From positions 186,001 to 250,000 of the forward strand of contig JAWGHR010000001.1 in the NCBI GenBank assembly GCA_032560695.1: a stretch of DNA of 64,000 bases, given 5' to 3'. Made by a program: the position numbers and the translations under genes. Shown here piece after piece: positions 34,505-45,100 of this stretch. Origin of the DNA: Peptoniphilus_A harei_B. GTDB taxonomy: Bacteria > Bacillota > Clostridia > Tissierellales > Peptoniphilaceae. Under the pieces are notes generated by a model. That model did not search any database and was not told where the DNA came from. It was given only the letters and a program-made list of their open reading frames with translations. The number at the start of each line of letters is the position of its first letter. The stretch's first letter is position 1.

Positions 34505-34613
34505 TTCGTATGTGTTCGAACTTTCACAAGAAATTAATGTAAGTGATCTTTACGACATAAAAATAAAAACAGACTTCACAAGAGAAGTTTATAAAAAAAT
34601 TATAAACTTTTAA
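34505..34613 (+). pseudogene. Second copy of the tmcAL 3' end (gene remnant)
   Basis: Translation in one frame gives SDLYDIKIKTDFTREVYKKI then INF and a stop, nearly the same as the tmcAL C-terminus (SDLYNIKNGKIKTDFTREAY). The DNA is similar over about 80 bases with a 7-9 base gap. The fragment has no start codon or ribosome binding site of its own. It marks an insertion or a recombination footprint around the gene at 33812. Confidence 0.8.
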
Positions 34614-34645
34614 AAAATAAAATTTTATTTAATCAAAGGCAAAAA

Positions 34646-34701
34646 GAAACTCTCATCCTAAGAAATCCTAAAATGGATATCCTAGAATGAGAGTTTTTTA
34701 T
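34646..34701. terminator. Bidirectional terminator
   Basis: ACTCTCAT and ATGAGAGT are the base of a long hairpin with an inner TCCTA/TAGGA pairing; a T run follows on the plus strand and the minus strand also has a T-rich end. It separates the tmcAL remnant from the convergent gene at 34701. Confidence 0.8.
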
Positions 34702-35453
34702 TAGTCTTTAGTTTGGCTTATGGACTCTTCATAAATATTTTTAAATTCCTTTAGGTCCCTATTCCTTATAACCTCTGCTGGAACATCGTAAACATTAACA
34801 GAACCTGCCCATGACTCAGCTTCCCCATCAGGCCTTTTATTTTCCTCTGGAACTAAAATAATAGAATATTTAGTGACCTTTAAAGATGTCTTGTCCATAA
34901 TTTTTTGCAAATCGCAAAGAACATCAAAACATACTTCAAGGCTTGGCTTTTTAACATAGCCAAAGGCCTGAGCATTTAAATCTTCCTTAAAATTATTAAA
35001 ATCAAATTCTTGGTCTAGAATGAGTTTTTCTTCAAGATCATTATTAAGAGTAGTCAAAGAAATTTTATAAGGGAAATTATATTTTTCCGCAAGCTTCTTA
35101 CCATAATCATTTAACTCATCAGAAAGTCTTATAAATGTGTTGAATAAAATAGAATCGAAAGTATCTGCCTTTATCTTTCCAAAAGAATCAAATCCCAAAT
35201 AAAACTTAGTGTCTTCACTATTTTTATCACGAAGTCTTACGATATAGTAGCCGTTCTTAAAATTATAATAAGCCCTGTCACGAATGAGGTCCAAGTCCTT
35301 GTAGTGGGTCTCAATATATTTAGTGGCAGACTTTTCCGCCACAAGCCTTGAAATAGGATTACCGAAAAAAGCAATATAGAAAAACAATAAAAATATAGCA
35401 CAAACAATGCCAAGACCAATAAAAAATTTTTTAAAATTAAATTGCCTTTTCAT
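34701..35453 (-). CDS. Membrane-anchored protein of unknown function (YfjL-like)
   Basis: 250 residues from an ATG with GGAGG eight bases upstream. One N-terminal transmembrane helix (FFIGLGIVCAIFLLFFYIAFF) is followed by GNPISRLVAEKSATKYIETH and KNGYYIVRLRDKNSEDTKF, a pattern seen in YfjL-like Firmicute proteins; the rest is an extracytoplasmic alpha/beta domain with a Cys pair (CFDVLC). No enzymatic motif. The family name is a tentative recognition. Confidence 0.65.
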   Translation of the reverse strand: MKRQFNFKKFFIGLGIVCAIFLLFFYIAFFGNPISRLVAEKSATKYIETHYKDLDLIRDRAYYNFKNGYYIVRLRDKNSEDTKFYLGFDSFGKIKADTFDSILFNTFIRLSDELNDYGKKLAEKYNFPYKISLTTLNNDLEEKLILDQEFDFNNFKEDLNAQAFGYVKKPSLEVCFDVLCDLQKIMDKTSLKVTKYSIILVPEENKRPDGEAESWAGSVNVYDVPAEVIRNRDLKEFKNIYEESISQTKD

Positions 35454-35491
35454 GTAAACCACCTCCAGATTTTATTTTAGTAGATTATAAC

Positions 35492-35520
35492 ACAAAAAAC
35501 TCGAGCCAAGCCCGAGTTTA
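35492..35520 (-). terminator. Terminator of the restriction-modification operon
   Basis: On the minus strand AAACTCG and CGAGTTT pair around GGCTTGGCT and are followed by TTTTG; lies 50 bases after the GIY-YIG gene. Confidence 0.8.
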
Positions 35521-35570
35521 TAAATTATTATAATCTTCTATTCACCTGTAAGTAGTTCTAAATTAGATTA

Positions 35571-36467
35571 TTATTCTTGCAACTCTTTTTCTTCTAATTC
35601 TTTTAAAGTTATTCCTTCAGCTGTCTTCCAATCCGTTCTTCCATTAGTATTCATTCCAAGTACAAATGCTGCCGCGTATGATGGACTATTAAATAAAAAG
35701 TTCTTTTCTATTTTACCATTTATAATCTCTTGGTCTTTCTTACACTTATCTCTAAGATCTTTTATAGTTTTAGGAATAGCTTTAGAATCATTTTCTTCAA
35801 TCATGCTTCCTTTTAAGACAACATATCCCTCATTCGTTCTCTTGCAATTTGCTTCAATTAGTCTATTTGATTTTCTGCTAGTCCTTGATAAATATAATGT
35901 TAAGTCAACATCTTTAGGATCATTAGTTTCTGGTGTCTCTTTCTCAATGATTGGTACAAAAATTTTATATCCTAAAACTCCAAGAACCATCTTCGAATAT
36001 TCAATAAACTCTTCAAGTTCAGATTCTTTTTCTTCAGTAACATTACCAGGATTTGGGTCGTTTGCATTTCTAACCTTATACCTGTCTACTTCAATTGCGA
36101 TATTAGTAAATCTATTTTCTAGATAACTTATCTCTGTCGGTCCAAAAGAATTATTTTGTGTTGTTAACATGACAACATCTGTAAATTCAAAAGAATCTTT
36201 AAGATGTTCAGCAACCCTAAAGAGAACTCCTTCTCCGTTCTTTCTAATACCAGCTTGGCCTATATACACCTCATCTTCATCAGAATTATTCTTTCCAAAT
36301 AAAAAGTATACACCACTTTGTTTTAAATCTGACCTATCCTTACACTTTTCTAAATATATCCGCGGTATCTTATAAGCTAATCCTGTCCAATTCGCAAGAG
36401 TACATTTTATTCTGCCAGTAACTTCTCCATCCATTAAAAATAAATTAAAGTTTTTTCCTATATTCAT
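35571..36467 (-). CDS. GIY-YIG nuclease with C-terminal DUF4357
   Basis: 298 residues. A GIY-YIG catalytic fold occupies about 45-125: SGVYFLFG and DEVYIGQAG (the paired GIY/YIG strands), the conserved Arg in GEGVLFRVAEH, and the metal-binding Glu in EISYLENRF. The C-terminal about 60 residues (FNSPSYAAAFVLGMNTNGRTDWK) are the DUF4357 module, which often accompanies nucleases. It is the last gene of a five-gene operon, 44 bases after the type III Res gene. I start at the ATG at 36467; an in-frame TTG at 36476 is possible. It could be an accessory nuclease or a second effector. Confidence 0.85.
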   Translation of the reverse strand: MNIGKNFNLFLMDGEVTGRIKCTLANWTGLAYKIPRIYLEKCKDRSDLKQSGVYFLFGKNNSDEDEVYIGQAGIRKNGEGVLFRVAEHLKDSFEFTDVVMLTTQNNSFGPTEISYLENRFTNIAIEVDRYKVRNANDPNPGNVTEEKESELEEFIEYSKMVLGVLGYKIFVPIIEKETPETNDPKDVDLTLYLSRTSRKSNRLIEANCKRTNEGYVVLKGSMIEENDSKAIPKTIKDLRDKCKKDQEIINGKIEKNFLFNSPSYAAAFVLGMNTNGRTDWKTAEGITLKELEEKELQE

Positions 36468-36511
36468 AATAATCAACTCAATTAAAATATTCTAAATTTA
36501 AATTCTAAAAC

Positions 36512-39500
36512 CTATAATGTAGACATAATATTCAACAAACTTTCATAACTATCTACATCATGATAAACTACATCCTTATTTGAGATTTCGTTAAAAAGTT
36601 TCTTCGCACAAGAAATTTTTGCCTTTTCAATAGGTCTAAGTTGTAAACTTTCCATAGTTCCCTTTGTTTCTGCAATAAAGAATATATGCTTAACTGTTCC
36701 TGCATTAAAGGCTATGGCCCAGTCTGGCGAATAATTGCCTACTGGCGTTGGAATTGAAAATCCTCTTGGTAACTTAGCATAAACACAAACTTCAGCAGCA
36801 CCATCTAAGTCTTCAGCAAATTTTCTTTCAACAGACTTGTCTGCACTACCATCTGTAAATACATAAGGTTTTATATGTTTTTTAGCCCTATAAGCCTTGT
36901 CAATTGTTCCATTCTTTTCAGTAGTAAATATTGATACGTCATACTTGCCATCAATCTCGTCATAAGAAATATGCTCTACTATTATTGAAGCCTTCTGCTC
37001 CTTTATAAGCCTAGAAACCTTACTGATAAATTCTTCAGGATTTTCTTTGTACATAAAGAACTTATATGGATTTATTCCCTTTAAGATTTTAACAATAGTC
37101 CTTCTTGTAAGAATAGTTATCTCTGCAATTTTACCAACTAAGTCATACTCAATATCACTTGTCTCATAGGAATCAAGATTATGAGTTTTTGTTTGCTCAG
37201 CCTTAAATAAAAATCCTTCCTTAGCTTCTTCAACAGTTATATTGTCTTTTTGTTCTGATACAGAAGCTGTATATTGAAGTCGAGAAACATATAAATTTTC
37301 ATTTATTGACTTAATTGACTTTTCAATAAGCTCATCGCTATCAAAGGAAACAATGTAAGAATACTTGTGGTTTATATACCCCCAAAGGGTTTGGAATTCC
37401 TTCTTATAAAAATTTTCATTTAAATTATTATCGAGGACCTTAGTTTCGTGTCCATCATCTATCATCTTATCCAAATCACTGTCATTAAAGACTCTTTGAA
37501 TTAAGGTATGAACACCTCTTTCCACTTCTTTTAAAAGTTCAGGCATTGGAGCTAGATTATTATTTTCTAAATCTGCATGGTATTTTTCACTTATCTTGTC
37601 TTCACCATCATTAGATACATAATCATTCTTAACAAGATACTGATAACATACGTTAGCTTCTTGAACTGTAAGCTTATGAGCTTCGCCATCCTTATAGACA
37701 ACTTTACCAACAAAATATTCCTTGCTAGCACTTAGTGGTCTATCGTGAAGATTTTCCTTAGTTTCTTTTTGAAGGTCCCTTACAAAATCTTTATAAGATT
37801 CACTTGCTATTACTGTTAACTTATTTATATCGTGGACTCCATCTCTGCCTAGAGTTTTTGAATCCATCCTGTATCCATTTTTATCAACGCAAAGTCTAAG
37901 GCCACGACCAACTTCTTGTCTCTTCATAGTTGCACTATTGCCATGCTTCAAGGTACAGATTTGAAATACGTTTGGGTTGTCCCAACCTTCACGAAGGGCA
38001 GAGTGAGAAAAAATAAATCTAGTAGGTTCTTCAAAGCTAAGGAGTCTCTCCTTATTCTTCAATATCAAATCATAAGCAGAAATATCATCGGAAATTTTTT
38101 CTGTTCCCTTTTCATTACTATTTATAGCACGGCCATGTTTGTCAATGGAGAAATATCCCTTGTGGGTTTCATGAACATCAATTGACTTCAAATACTTAAC
38201 ATAATCAGTATCGAAGAGGGTTATATATTCATTTAAAATTGACTTATATTCCCTCTCAAAAATCTTTCCATATTCTCCAAGAACTTCTTCTCCGTCTTCA
38301 TCATATTGCCTATACTTGGCAACTTCATCAATGAAAAATAGGGATAGGGTTTTTATTCCCTTATTAAATAATTCTTCTTCCTTTTCAAAATGAGATTTTA
38401 TTGTCTCTCTTATTTGAATGAGCCTCATGTCCTTCTCAGACACATCACCAGAGACATCTCCCTTTCTTATTTCTTCACCATTAGTGAATTTTACAAGTCC
38501 ACCTATGGGATCAATCTCAGCAATTGAAAAGCCCTTGTACTGTTCCATATTTTTTGACAATTCATATAAATTATCGCCAACGGATAATATTCTCGCTTCC
38601 CTATTTATGGACTTGTTGTAATTAATTTCAAATTCAAGTCTTGCTCTCGGTGGCTTTTTATCAGATAAAATAATTTCATCTAAGTATAAATACCTGTCAG
38701 TTCCCCTAAAGTTTTTAACCTGGAAGCCCTTAACTTCTATTTTCTTTACAAGTCTTTCGTTGTAGGCATCTACAGCATCAAGAGCATAAACTAGGTTGTG
38801 TTCCTTAGCGTGTGTTGCTGAATAGTTAATAGAAAATAAGGGATTGAAATTTTTAAGAGCCTTTTGAGTGGCAGCTCCACCCATCTTTTGTGGCTCATCT
38901 AAAATTAGAATCGGATTATTTGCCTTTATAACATCAATAGGCCTTCTAGATCCAAACTCGTCTCTCTCACTGTAAATAATTCTTGCTGCTGAGTTTTTTG
39001 CACCCTCCTTCAAGGTATTAAAGGCTTGAGTGTTTATAATCATGACATTAATTCCAGCATCAGAAGAATAAGTGTCTATTAGATTTAAATTCTTACTGTC
39101 GTAGATAAAGTACCTGATTTTCTTTCCATAAATCTCCATAAAATGTTCTTCAGTCATTTCAAAAGACTTCTTTACGCCTTCGCGAATAGCTATAGAAGGA
39201 ACAACAATTATAAACTTGGACCATCCATAATTTTTGTTGAGTTCATACATGGTCTTGATGTAAACATAGGTCTTACCAGTCCCTGTTTCCATTTCAATAT
39301 CAAGAGAGCAAGCTCCTTGTCCATCAACTAGAGAGTCTGAAGTCCTTATATTGTTATTTAACTGAACACTTCTTATATTATTAAGTATTTCAGTTTTACT
39401 AAGATCAAGTTCATTGTTTTTAAAACCTAATTCAATGACTTCATCATCGAAAACTTTATCCTTATTATCAAGTTCCATTTTTCTCTGTTGGTTTTTAGTA

Positions 39501-39625
39501 ATCTTTTTTGTACCTGGATCAATCCTGTACTTAATACCACTGGAGTTTCTCTGTCCCTTAAATACATCTACAAGAGATTCTACAGCCCTAGTTTGGTAAT
39601 CCTGTATCCTAAAATTAAATTTCAT
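36512..39625 (-). CDS. res: Type III restriction enzyme, Res (helicase-nuclease) subunit
   Basis: 1037 residues. SF2 helicase: Walker A METGTGKTYVY (112-122), motif II ILDEPQKMGG, motif III SATHAKEH, motif VI QEVGRGLRL. Near the C-terminus, SPDWAIAF (Asp about 964) and FIAETKGTM (about 981-989) form the PD-(D/E)xK nuclease core of type III Res. All elements are intact. The start follows the Mod stop by one base with AAGGGTGAT upstream, so the two subunits are made together, as in EcoP1I/EcoP15I-like systems. Cleavage should need two inversely oriented unmethylated sites. Confidence 0.93.
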   Translation of the reverse strand: MKFNFRIQDYQTRAVESLVDVFKGQRNSSGIKYRIDPGTKKITKNQQRKMELDNKDKVFDDEVIELGFKNNELDLSKTEILNNIRSVQLNNNIRTSDSLVDGQGACSLDIEMETGTGKTYVYIKTMYELNKNYGWSKFIIVVPSIAIREGVKKSFEMTEEHFMEIYGKKIRYFIYDSKNLNLIDTYSSDAGINVMIINTQAFNTLKEGAKNSAARIIYSERDEFGSRRPIDVIKANNPILILDEPQKMGGAATQKALKNFNPLFSINYSATHAKEHNLVYALDAVDAYNERLVKKIEVKGFQVKNFRGTDRYLYLDEIILSDKKPPRARLEFEINYNKSINREARILSVGDNLYELSKNMEQYKGFSIAEIDPIGGLVKFTNGEEIRKGDVSGDVSEKDMRLIQIRETIKSHFEKEEELFNKGIKTLSLFFIDEVAKYRQYDEDGEEVLGEYGKIFEREYKSILNEYITLFDTDYVKYLKSIDVHETHKGYFSIDKHGRAINSNEKGTEKISDDISAYDLILKNKERLLSFEEPTRFIFSHSALREGWDNPNVFQICTLKHGNSATMKRQEVGRGLRLCVDKNGYRMDSKTLGRDGVHDINKLTVIASESYKDFVRDLQKETKENLHDRPLSASKEYFVGKVVYKDGEAHKLTVQEANVCYQYLVKNDYVSNDGEDKISEKYHADLENNNLAPMPELLKEVERGVHTLIQRVFNDSDLDKMIDDGHETKVLDNNLNENFYKKEFQTLWGYINHKYSYIVSFDSDELIEKSIKSINENLYVSRLQYTASVSEQKDNITVEEAKEGFLFKAEQTKTHNLDSYETSDIEYDLVGKIAEITILTRRTIVKILKGINPYKFFMYKENPEEFISKVSRLIKEQKASIIVEHISYDEIDGKYDVSIFTTEKNGTIDKAYRAKKHIKPYVFTDGSADKSVERKFAEDLDGAAEVCVYAKLPRGFSIPTPVGNYSPDWAIAFNAGTVKHIFFIAETKGTMESLQLRPIEKAKISCAKKLFNEISNKDVVYHDVDSYESLLNIMSTL

Positions 39626-39626
39626 A

Positions 39627-41561
39627 CTAAATCACCCTTCTAGTAGTTTCAGGACTAAGTCTTTCAAATATTTGGTCAAAATTATTTAAGACAGAATCAT
39701 TTACCATAGAGGAGTCTCTAAAGATTGCAAAGGCAGGTCGCCTCTTAGCAATTTTTGTCACTAAGTCATCGTCAATATCTTTGTCAAAGCATGCAATTAG
39801 GTAGCCCTGGTCCACAAGATAGACTTCCTTGCCATCAATGTTTTCAACTTGGATCTCAGATGAAAGTGGCACTCCTAAGTCTAGCAAGACTTGGAATAGG
39901 AGATCTTCACCTGTTCTGTCATCTTTGATATTGTCTGTTAAGTTATCTAAGAAGTTTTGATTCAGCTCTCCTGGTCTATAATAGACATCCTTCATGTTAG
40001 AAGTATCGGTCTTTAAAACCCTAAAGCCAATATCTAGATTTTCAATCCCATCCTTATCCTTATTGTCTTCAAGAATCTTTTTGCCAGCACGACGAATCCT
40101 TTCCTTGCCTATTTCACAGATGTTTTTATAACCAGCCTTGTAGGCTTCAGATTTTTCATCAGTCTCTTCAGGAAGTTGCACCATAATAAATTTCCTATTG
40201 CCTCCATCCTCGGCATTAAGCTGCATAACAGCATGAGCTGTTGTAGCCGACCCAGAGAAAAAGTCCATTATAATAGATTCCTTATCATAAATATACTTTA
40301 TTATCAATTTTATTAAATTAACTGGTTTTGGATAAGAATTAACAAATGGATTTTCATTTGAAAATAATTCATTCATAATTTCTGTTCCTTTAGAATTTAC
40401 AAAATCATTCCCCGAATATTCCAAAGAACTTATATTTTTAAACCTATCTGTTATTGTAGATTTATATTTTTTTATAAAAAAACTATATTCTCCTGTATAT
40501 TCTTCCTTATTTTTGTAAAAAACAACTTCCCCTTCTTTTAATTTTTTATCAAAAGTTTCTTTAATATAATGCCACTGTTTTCTGTTATTCTCATTATAAT
40601 GAACTGGTGGATAGTGTGTTATATCAAGATATGGATTATGAATTGGATATCTTGCATATCCATACCTACCTTCATCAATTTTAATTAAATAGCTATCTTT
40701 CTTCCACTCCCCTTTTGGATCATTATCTGGATTTTGATATTCTTCAAATATTTTTTCCTCTCCCTTTAAAACATCTCTAGATGCCACTGTAATTATATCC
40801 TTTACATAACACAAAATATATTCGTGGTGTTTGTTAATTTTGGGCTTTGCAGTCTTTTCTCCATAAGATGTTTTTCTAATAAAGTTTGCTACAAAATTTA
40901 TTTGTCCGAAAATTTCATCACAAACTTTTTTTAAGTTTGCTTGTTCATTGTCATCAATAGAAATAAAAATAACACCATCTTCAGACAGGAGATTTCTAGC
41001 TAATTTTAGTCTTGGATAAATCATATTGAGCCAGTCTGTGTGGAAGCGTCCATTAGATTCTTTGTTTTCGACTAATCTATTCCCTTCTTCATCAAATTGT
41101 CCGCTATCTTCTAGATATTCATCTGTTGATTGTTTAAAATCATCATTGTAAACAAAATCACTGCCTGTATTGTAAGGAGGGTCTATGTAAATCATCTTTA
41201 CCTTGCCTAGATAAGTTTCTTGTAAGAGTTTTAATACTTCTAGGTTGTCGCCCTCAATGTATAAATTTTCTGTTTCATCGAAGTTTAGACTTTCTTCCCT
41301 ACATGGTCTTAGGGTTTTTGATATGGGTGCATTGGCACTTAGGATTGCCTTCCTCTTTTCTGGCCAAGTAAACTGATATCTTTCATCTCTACCTTCTACA
41401 ACTTCATTTGATATCTCTTGTGCAAGTACATCCTTATCAATTGTCCTTACAAGATTACCATTTTCATCTATGCTTTCAGTAATTGCATTTGGGAAAAGTT
41501 CCTTTAATTTTTCAAACTTTTCATCTGCCAAGTTCTTTGTCTGCATCTTTAGCTTATCCAT
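39627..41561 (-). CDS. mod: Type III modification methyltransferase (Mod, beta-class adenine)
   Basis: 644 residues. Catalytic motif IV IDPPYNTGSDFVYNDDF (126-142) precedes the SAM motif I MDFFSGSATTAHAVMQL (432-448), the order of beta-class N6-adenine methylases. The region about 225-400 between them is the target recognition domain; its DNA (about 40360-40890) is visibly more AT-rich than the rest, consistent with exchange of specificity modules. The start overlaps the DUF4391 stop by 8 bases, with AGAGAGG upstream. It gives the system its recognition sequence, which cannot be read from sequence alone. Confidence 0.94.
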   Translation of the reverse strand: MDKLKMQTKNLADEKFEKLKELFPNAITESIDENGNLVRTIDKDVLAQEISNEVVEGRDERYQFTWPEKRKAILSANAPISKTLRPCREESLNFDETENLYIEGDNLEVLKLLQETYLGKVKMIYIDPPYNTGSDFVYNDDFKQSTDEYLEDSGQFDEEGNRLVENKESNGRFHTDWLNMIYPRLKLARNLLSEDGVIFISIDDNEQANLKKVCDEIFGQINFVANFIRKTSYGEKTAKPKINKHHEYILCYVKDIITVASRDVLKGEEKIFEEYQNPDNDPKGEWKKDSYLIKIDEGRYGYARYPIHNPYLDITHYPPVHYNENNRKQWHYIKETFDKKLKEGEVVFYKNKEEYTGEYSFFIKKYKSTITDRFKNISSLEYSGNDFVNSKGTEIMNELFSNENPFVNSYPKPVNLIKLIIKYIYDKESIIMDFFSGSATTAHAVMQLNAEDGGNRKFIMVQLPEETDEKSEAYKAGYKNICEIGKERIRRAGKKILEDNKDKDGIENLDIGFRVLKTDTSNMKDVYYRPGELNQNFLDNLTDNIKDDRTGEDLLFQVLLDLGVPLSSEIQVENIDGKEVYLVDQGYLIACFDKDIDDDLVTKIAKRRPAFAIFRDSSMVNDSVLNNFDQIFERLSPETTRRVI

Positions 41562-42171
41562 TGTACCTCTCTAGCTCCTCTTTATACTTTCTTATTTCTT
41601 TAAATAGTTCGTGCTTTCTCTTTGCTTGTACTTCTCTTCCCATTTTCTTTCTTGTTTGTTCTATTAATTTTTCTAATTTTGCCCTTCTATCGTCTATCTC
41701 TATTTGCTCTTCTAAGGTCTTTCCTTCTTCTAGTTCTATGTCTCCAACCTTTATTATTAGATTTTCCCAGACGCTTAGTAGGTCTAGCCCTTGTAAGCTT
41801 AAATCAATTTGGTCCTCTTTCTCCCATGGACTTGTGATTAATTTGTCCTTGTAGACTGCCAACTTATATTCATCTTCAAAGTTTAGGATATAAAGTATAT
41901 TTTGCCCAAAAAGTTTTGTTATTAGGACTATATTAGAGTCTGTGTAGTCTCTAGTCTTGAGTTCAATTTTTATTACAAAGATTGATGATATTTCTTTGGT
42001 CCTGGGAAGTTTAATAGTTTTTTCTGAGATTTCATTTATAATAATTATTCTTCCAATCTCTCTATCGAATTTTTCCTTTTTCTTACCTTTTAATTCATCC
42101 CTGTACTTGTCAAAAATTTTGTTTTTGAATATTATTTTTTTTATATTTGTGGATTCTGGTAATTTAAACAT
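41554..42171 (-). CDS. DUF4391 protein
   Basis: 205 residues of the DUF4391 family: FKLPESTNIKKIIFKNKIFD start, EIGRIIIINEISEKTIKLP, ILYILNFEDEYKLAVYKDKL, DLLSVWENLIIKVG and a C-terminal coiled coil (DDRRAKLEKLIEQTRKKMGR). The function is unknown. Such genes occur beside SNF2-type helicases and site-specific methylases, here overlapping both neighbours by 8 bases. A structural or target-sensing partner of the helicase is a reasonable guess. No nuclease motif is visible. Confidence 0.88.
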   Translation of the reverse strand: MFKLPESTNIKKIIFKNKIFDKYRDELKGKKKEKFDREIGRIIIINEISEKTIKLPRTKEISSIFVIKIELKTRDYTDSNIVLITKLFGQNILYILNFEDEYKLAVYKDKLITSPWEKEDQIDLSLQGLDLLSVWENLIIKVGDIELEEGKTLEEQIEIDDRRAKLEKLIEQTRKKMGREVQAKRKHELFKEIRKYKEELERYNG

Positions 42172-45100
42172 TGTCTTGATCCTTTACGACTAGAAAACTT
42201 ATTAGTTCAAAGTCATCTAAGCCTTCAATCTTTTCGTCAAAGAAACTCATTTCCTTGCCAGATAAAAAGCTGTCTATTTCATCTTCGTCTTTTACTTCTA
42301 TTATTGACCCTATTGTTTCTTCTAAGAGGGCTGAATACTCTGACATGTCCTTTCCATTTCTCGTTTCTTTATTGAATTGTTTGCAGAGTTCTCTATCTGC
42401 TTCTGTTTTATCCTTGCAAAGTAATCTAAAGGCATCAAGGATGGACTTTGCCTGCAAGTGATTTATTAGGACTTGCCCTTCATTAGATATATAGACCATA
42501 TAGAAGGGGTGCAGTCTATTTTGATTGTTTATATTTACACTTGATTTTATATTTTTAAGAACAAAGATTACTCCTGGATCAAGTCCTTCTCTTGATCCAA
42601 CTACTGCATTCATTCCCCTGGGTGCTTCTTCTATCTCTGGATGATTTTTTACATAGTTTAAGAGGTCTAGTCTAAATTCATTTAGGCCTAGGTCCATTAT
42701 ATTTACTCCAGTGTTCATGTCTTCTAAGTCCACTACTTCTTCTTGAAGTTTCTTTAGCTGTTTCTTTCTATATTCTAACTCCACTTCTTCCTCTGGTGTG
42801 AGAACATTGTCATCGCCTGTAGAACTTAGATTGACAGCCTTCATCCTTCCCTCTACCCTTCCCTTTAGGTTGATGTATTCATCTAGGTCTACATCGGGCC
42901 AAAAATTAACTAATTGGATTTCACTGTTTTTTGAACCAATTCTATCGATTCTTCCAAACCTTTGAATTATCCTGACTGGGTTCCAGTGTATATCGTAATT
43001 TATTAAGTAGTCACAATCCTGGAGGTTTTGTCCTTCTGATATACAGTCTGTGGCTATTAAGATATCAATTTCTTCTTTTCTATTTGGGAATAGAAGATCT
43101 TTTCCCTTTGATATTGGTGAAAATAAAGTCAGAACTGTGTTTAGGTCTGTTTTAACTGATTTTAGTGTAGTCTTTCCCTCTGTTGTTCCTGTAATAAGGG
43201 CTGTCTCTAGTTGATATTTGTCCTTGACATATTTTGATACATTTTCATAAAGATAGTCTGCTGTATCTGCAAAGGCTGTGAAAATTAGTATCTTTTTATT
43301 ACCAGGATTTATTAGATTTTTTTGTTTATGATCTATAAGTTCATAAAGGGTTTGTAACTTTATGTCATGCTTTGGTCTTATATCGTCTACCATGGATATT
43401 AGAAGGTCTAAATATTCTTTATCCTTGGACAAGGCATGTTTCCAAGATATATAGTCCATGTCTTCAATGTCTATTTGAACCTTTCGCCCTATTACAAATC
43501 TATCATCGTCCATATCATCTCCGTCAAGATCCATGTCTGAAAAATTTTCCAAGGCTAGAGTTTCATTCATCTTATTTTTCTCAAAGTTGTCAATTTTATT
43601 AATTGTCTCAGTTATAAGTTCGTTTATTCTTTTTAGGGTTAAGTTAAAGGAATGGACTGAGCTTTCCAATCTCTTCATTAGGTTTATAGCCATAAGTCTT
43701 CTTATTCCCTTTTCACGTCCTGATTGAGTTAGTCCTCCGCGAACGTGCTTTGCGTCGTACTTATCTGTGTATTTAAAAATCTTGCTATCTTGTATAAAGT
43801 CTGATGGAGTATAGATTGCTAGATTAAGAGAACTTAATACTTCAGCAATATCTTTATAATTTACTGTTGTCGTTAAATCAGTTAGACCTGGCCTTTTTGA
43901 TATTGGTATTCTTCTTTTAGGAAAGCTTCCTATATCCTTGGTATCATAGTATTTTTGAATGTGCTTTCTTGATCTTGCTATTGTGACACTATCAAGTAGT
44001 TCAAAAAAGTCATATTCCAGAGAGTTTAAAAGTCTATCTGTTGTCCTCTCCTCTGGATTTAGTTTGCTCCAGTTATTAAAGGCTCTTTGTGACTGTCTAA
44101 ATATGTCCTCTATATTCTTGCTTGTTTTTAATTTGTCATTTAATAGGCTACTATCTCCTTCATAGGATAGGGCTAGTTGGTTTTTTAAGTCGTTAAACCT
44201 ATTATTTACTGGTGTTGCAGATAGCATTAATACTTTTGTCTTTACTCCTCTTCTTATTACCTTGTTGAGAAGTTTTGCATACCTGTTTTCTTTTTCGTTG
44301 TCTTCAGATATATTTCCACCATTTCTAAAATTGTGAGACTCGTCTATTACAACTAAATCGTAATTTCCCCAGTTTATCCTATCTAGGTCTATTCCGTTGG
44401 AATATCCTCCATCCCTATTTAAGTCTGTGTGGAATAATACATCATACCTCATCCTATCTTCGGCTATAGGATTGTTGATGTAATTACCCTTGTATGTATT
44501 CCAGTTTTCTGATAGTTTTTTTGGACATAGAACTAGGACTGTTTTATTTCTATTTTCATAATATTTCATTACAGCAAGGGCTGTAAAGGTTTTACCAAGT
44601 CCTACTGAGTCAGCCAAGATACATCCATTATATTTTTCTAACTTGTTTATAATTGCCAAGGCTGCATCTGCTTGAAAATTAAATAGCATATTCCAAATTT
44701 TGCTATCTTTAAATCCTGTAGCTTCATTTGGTAGTTCGTCCTCTGATACATCTTCTAAAAATTCACTAAAAATATTATATAAAGTTACAAAATATAAGTA
44801 TTCTGGTGAGTTCTCATTGTATACATTTGTTATACTTTCAATTATTTGATCTGTTACATCTTCTAATTTATCTTCATTGTTCCAAAATTCGTCAAATACT
44901 CTCAGGTATTCTTCACTATAGGGCCTTGATGTTTTTTGGATTATAAAGTAAGCATTATTTCCCCTTTCACAACCTAGGTCTACTGTTGTAAAATTTCGTA
45001 TTGGGGCATAACTCTTATTGTTTACATTTATAAAGCCCATCATTTCTTCATTTGATATATTGGATTTAAAACAAACTTTTTCTCTAATCCATTGGGCGCA

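Noticed and set aside
34701..35453. Membrane protein gene as part of the restriction operon
   Set aside because: A terminator at 35492-35520 and a separate ribosome binding site and leader separate it from the GIY-YIG gene.
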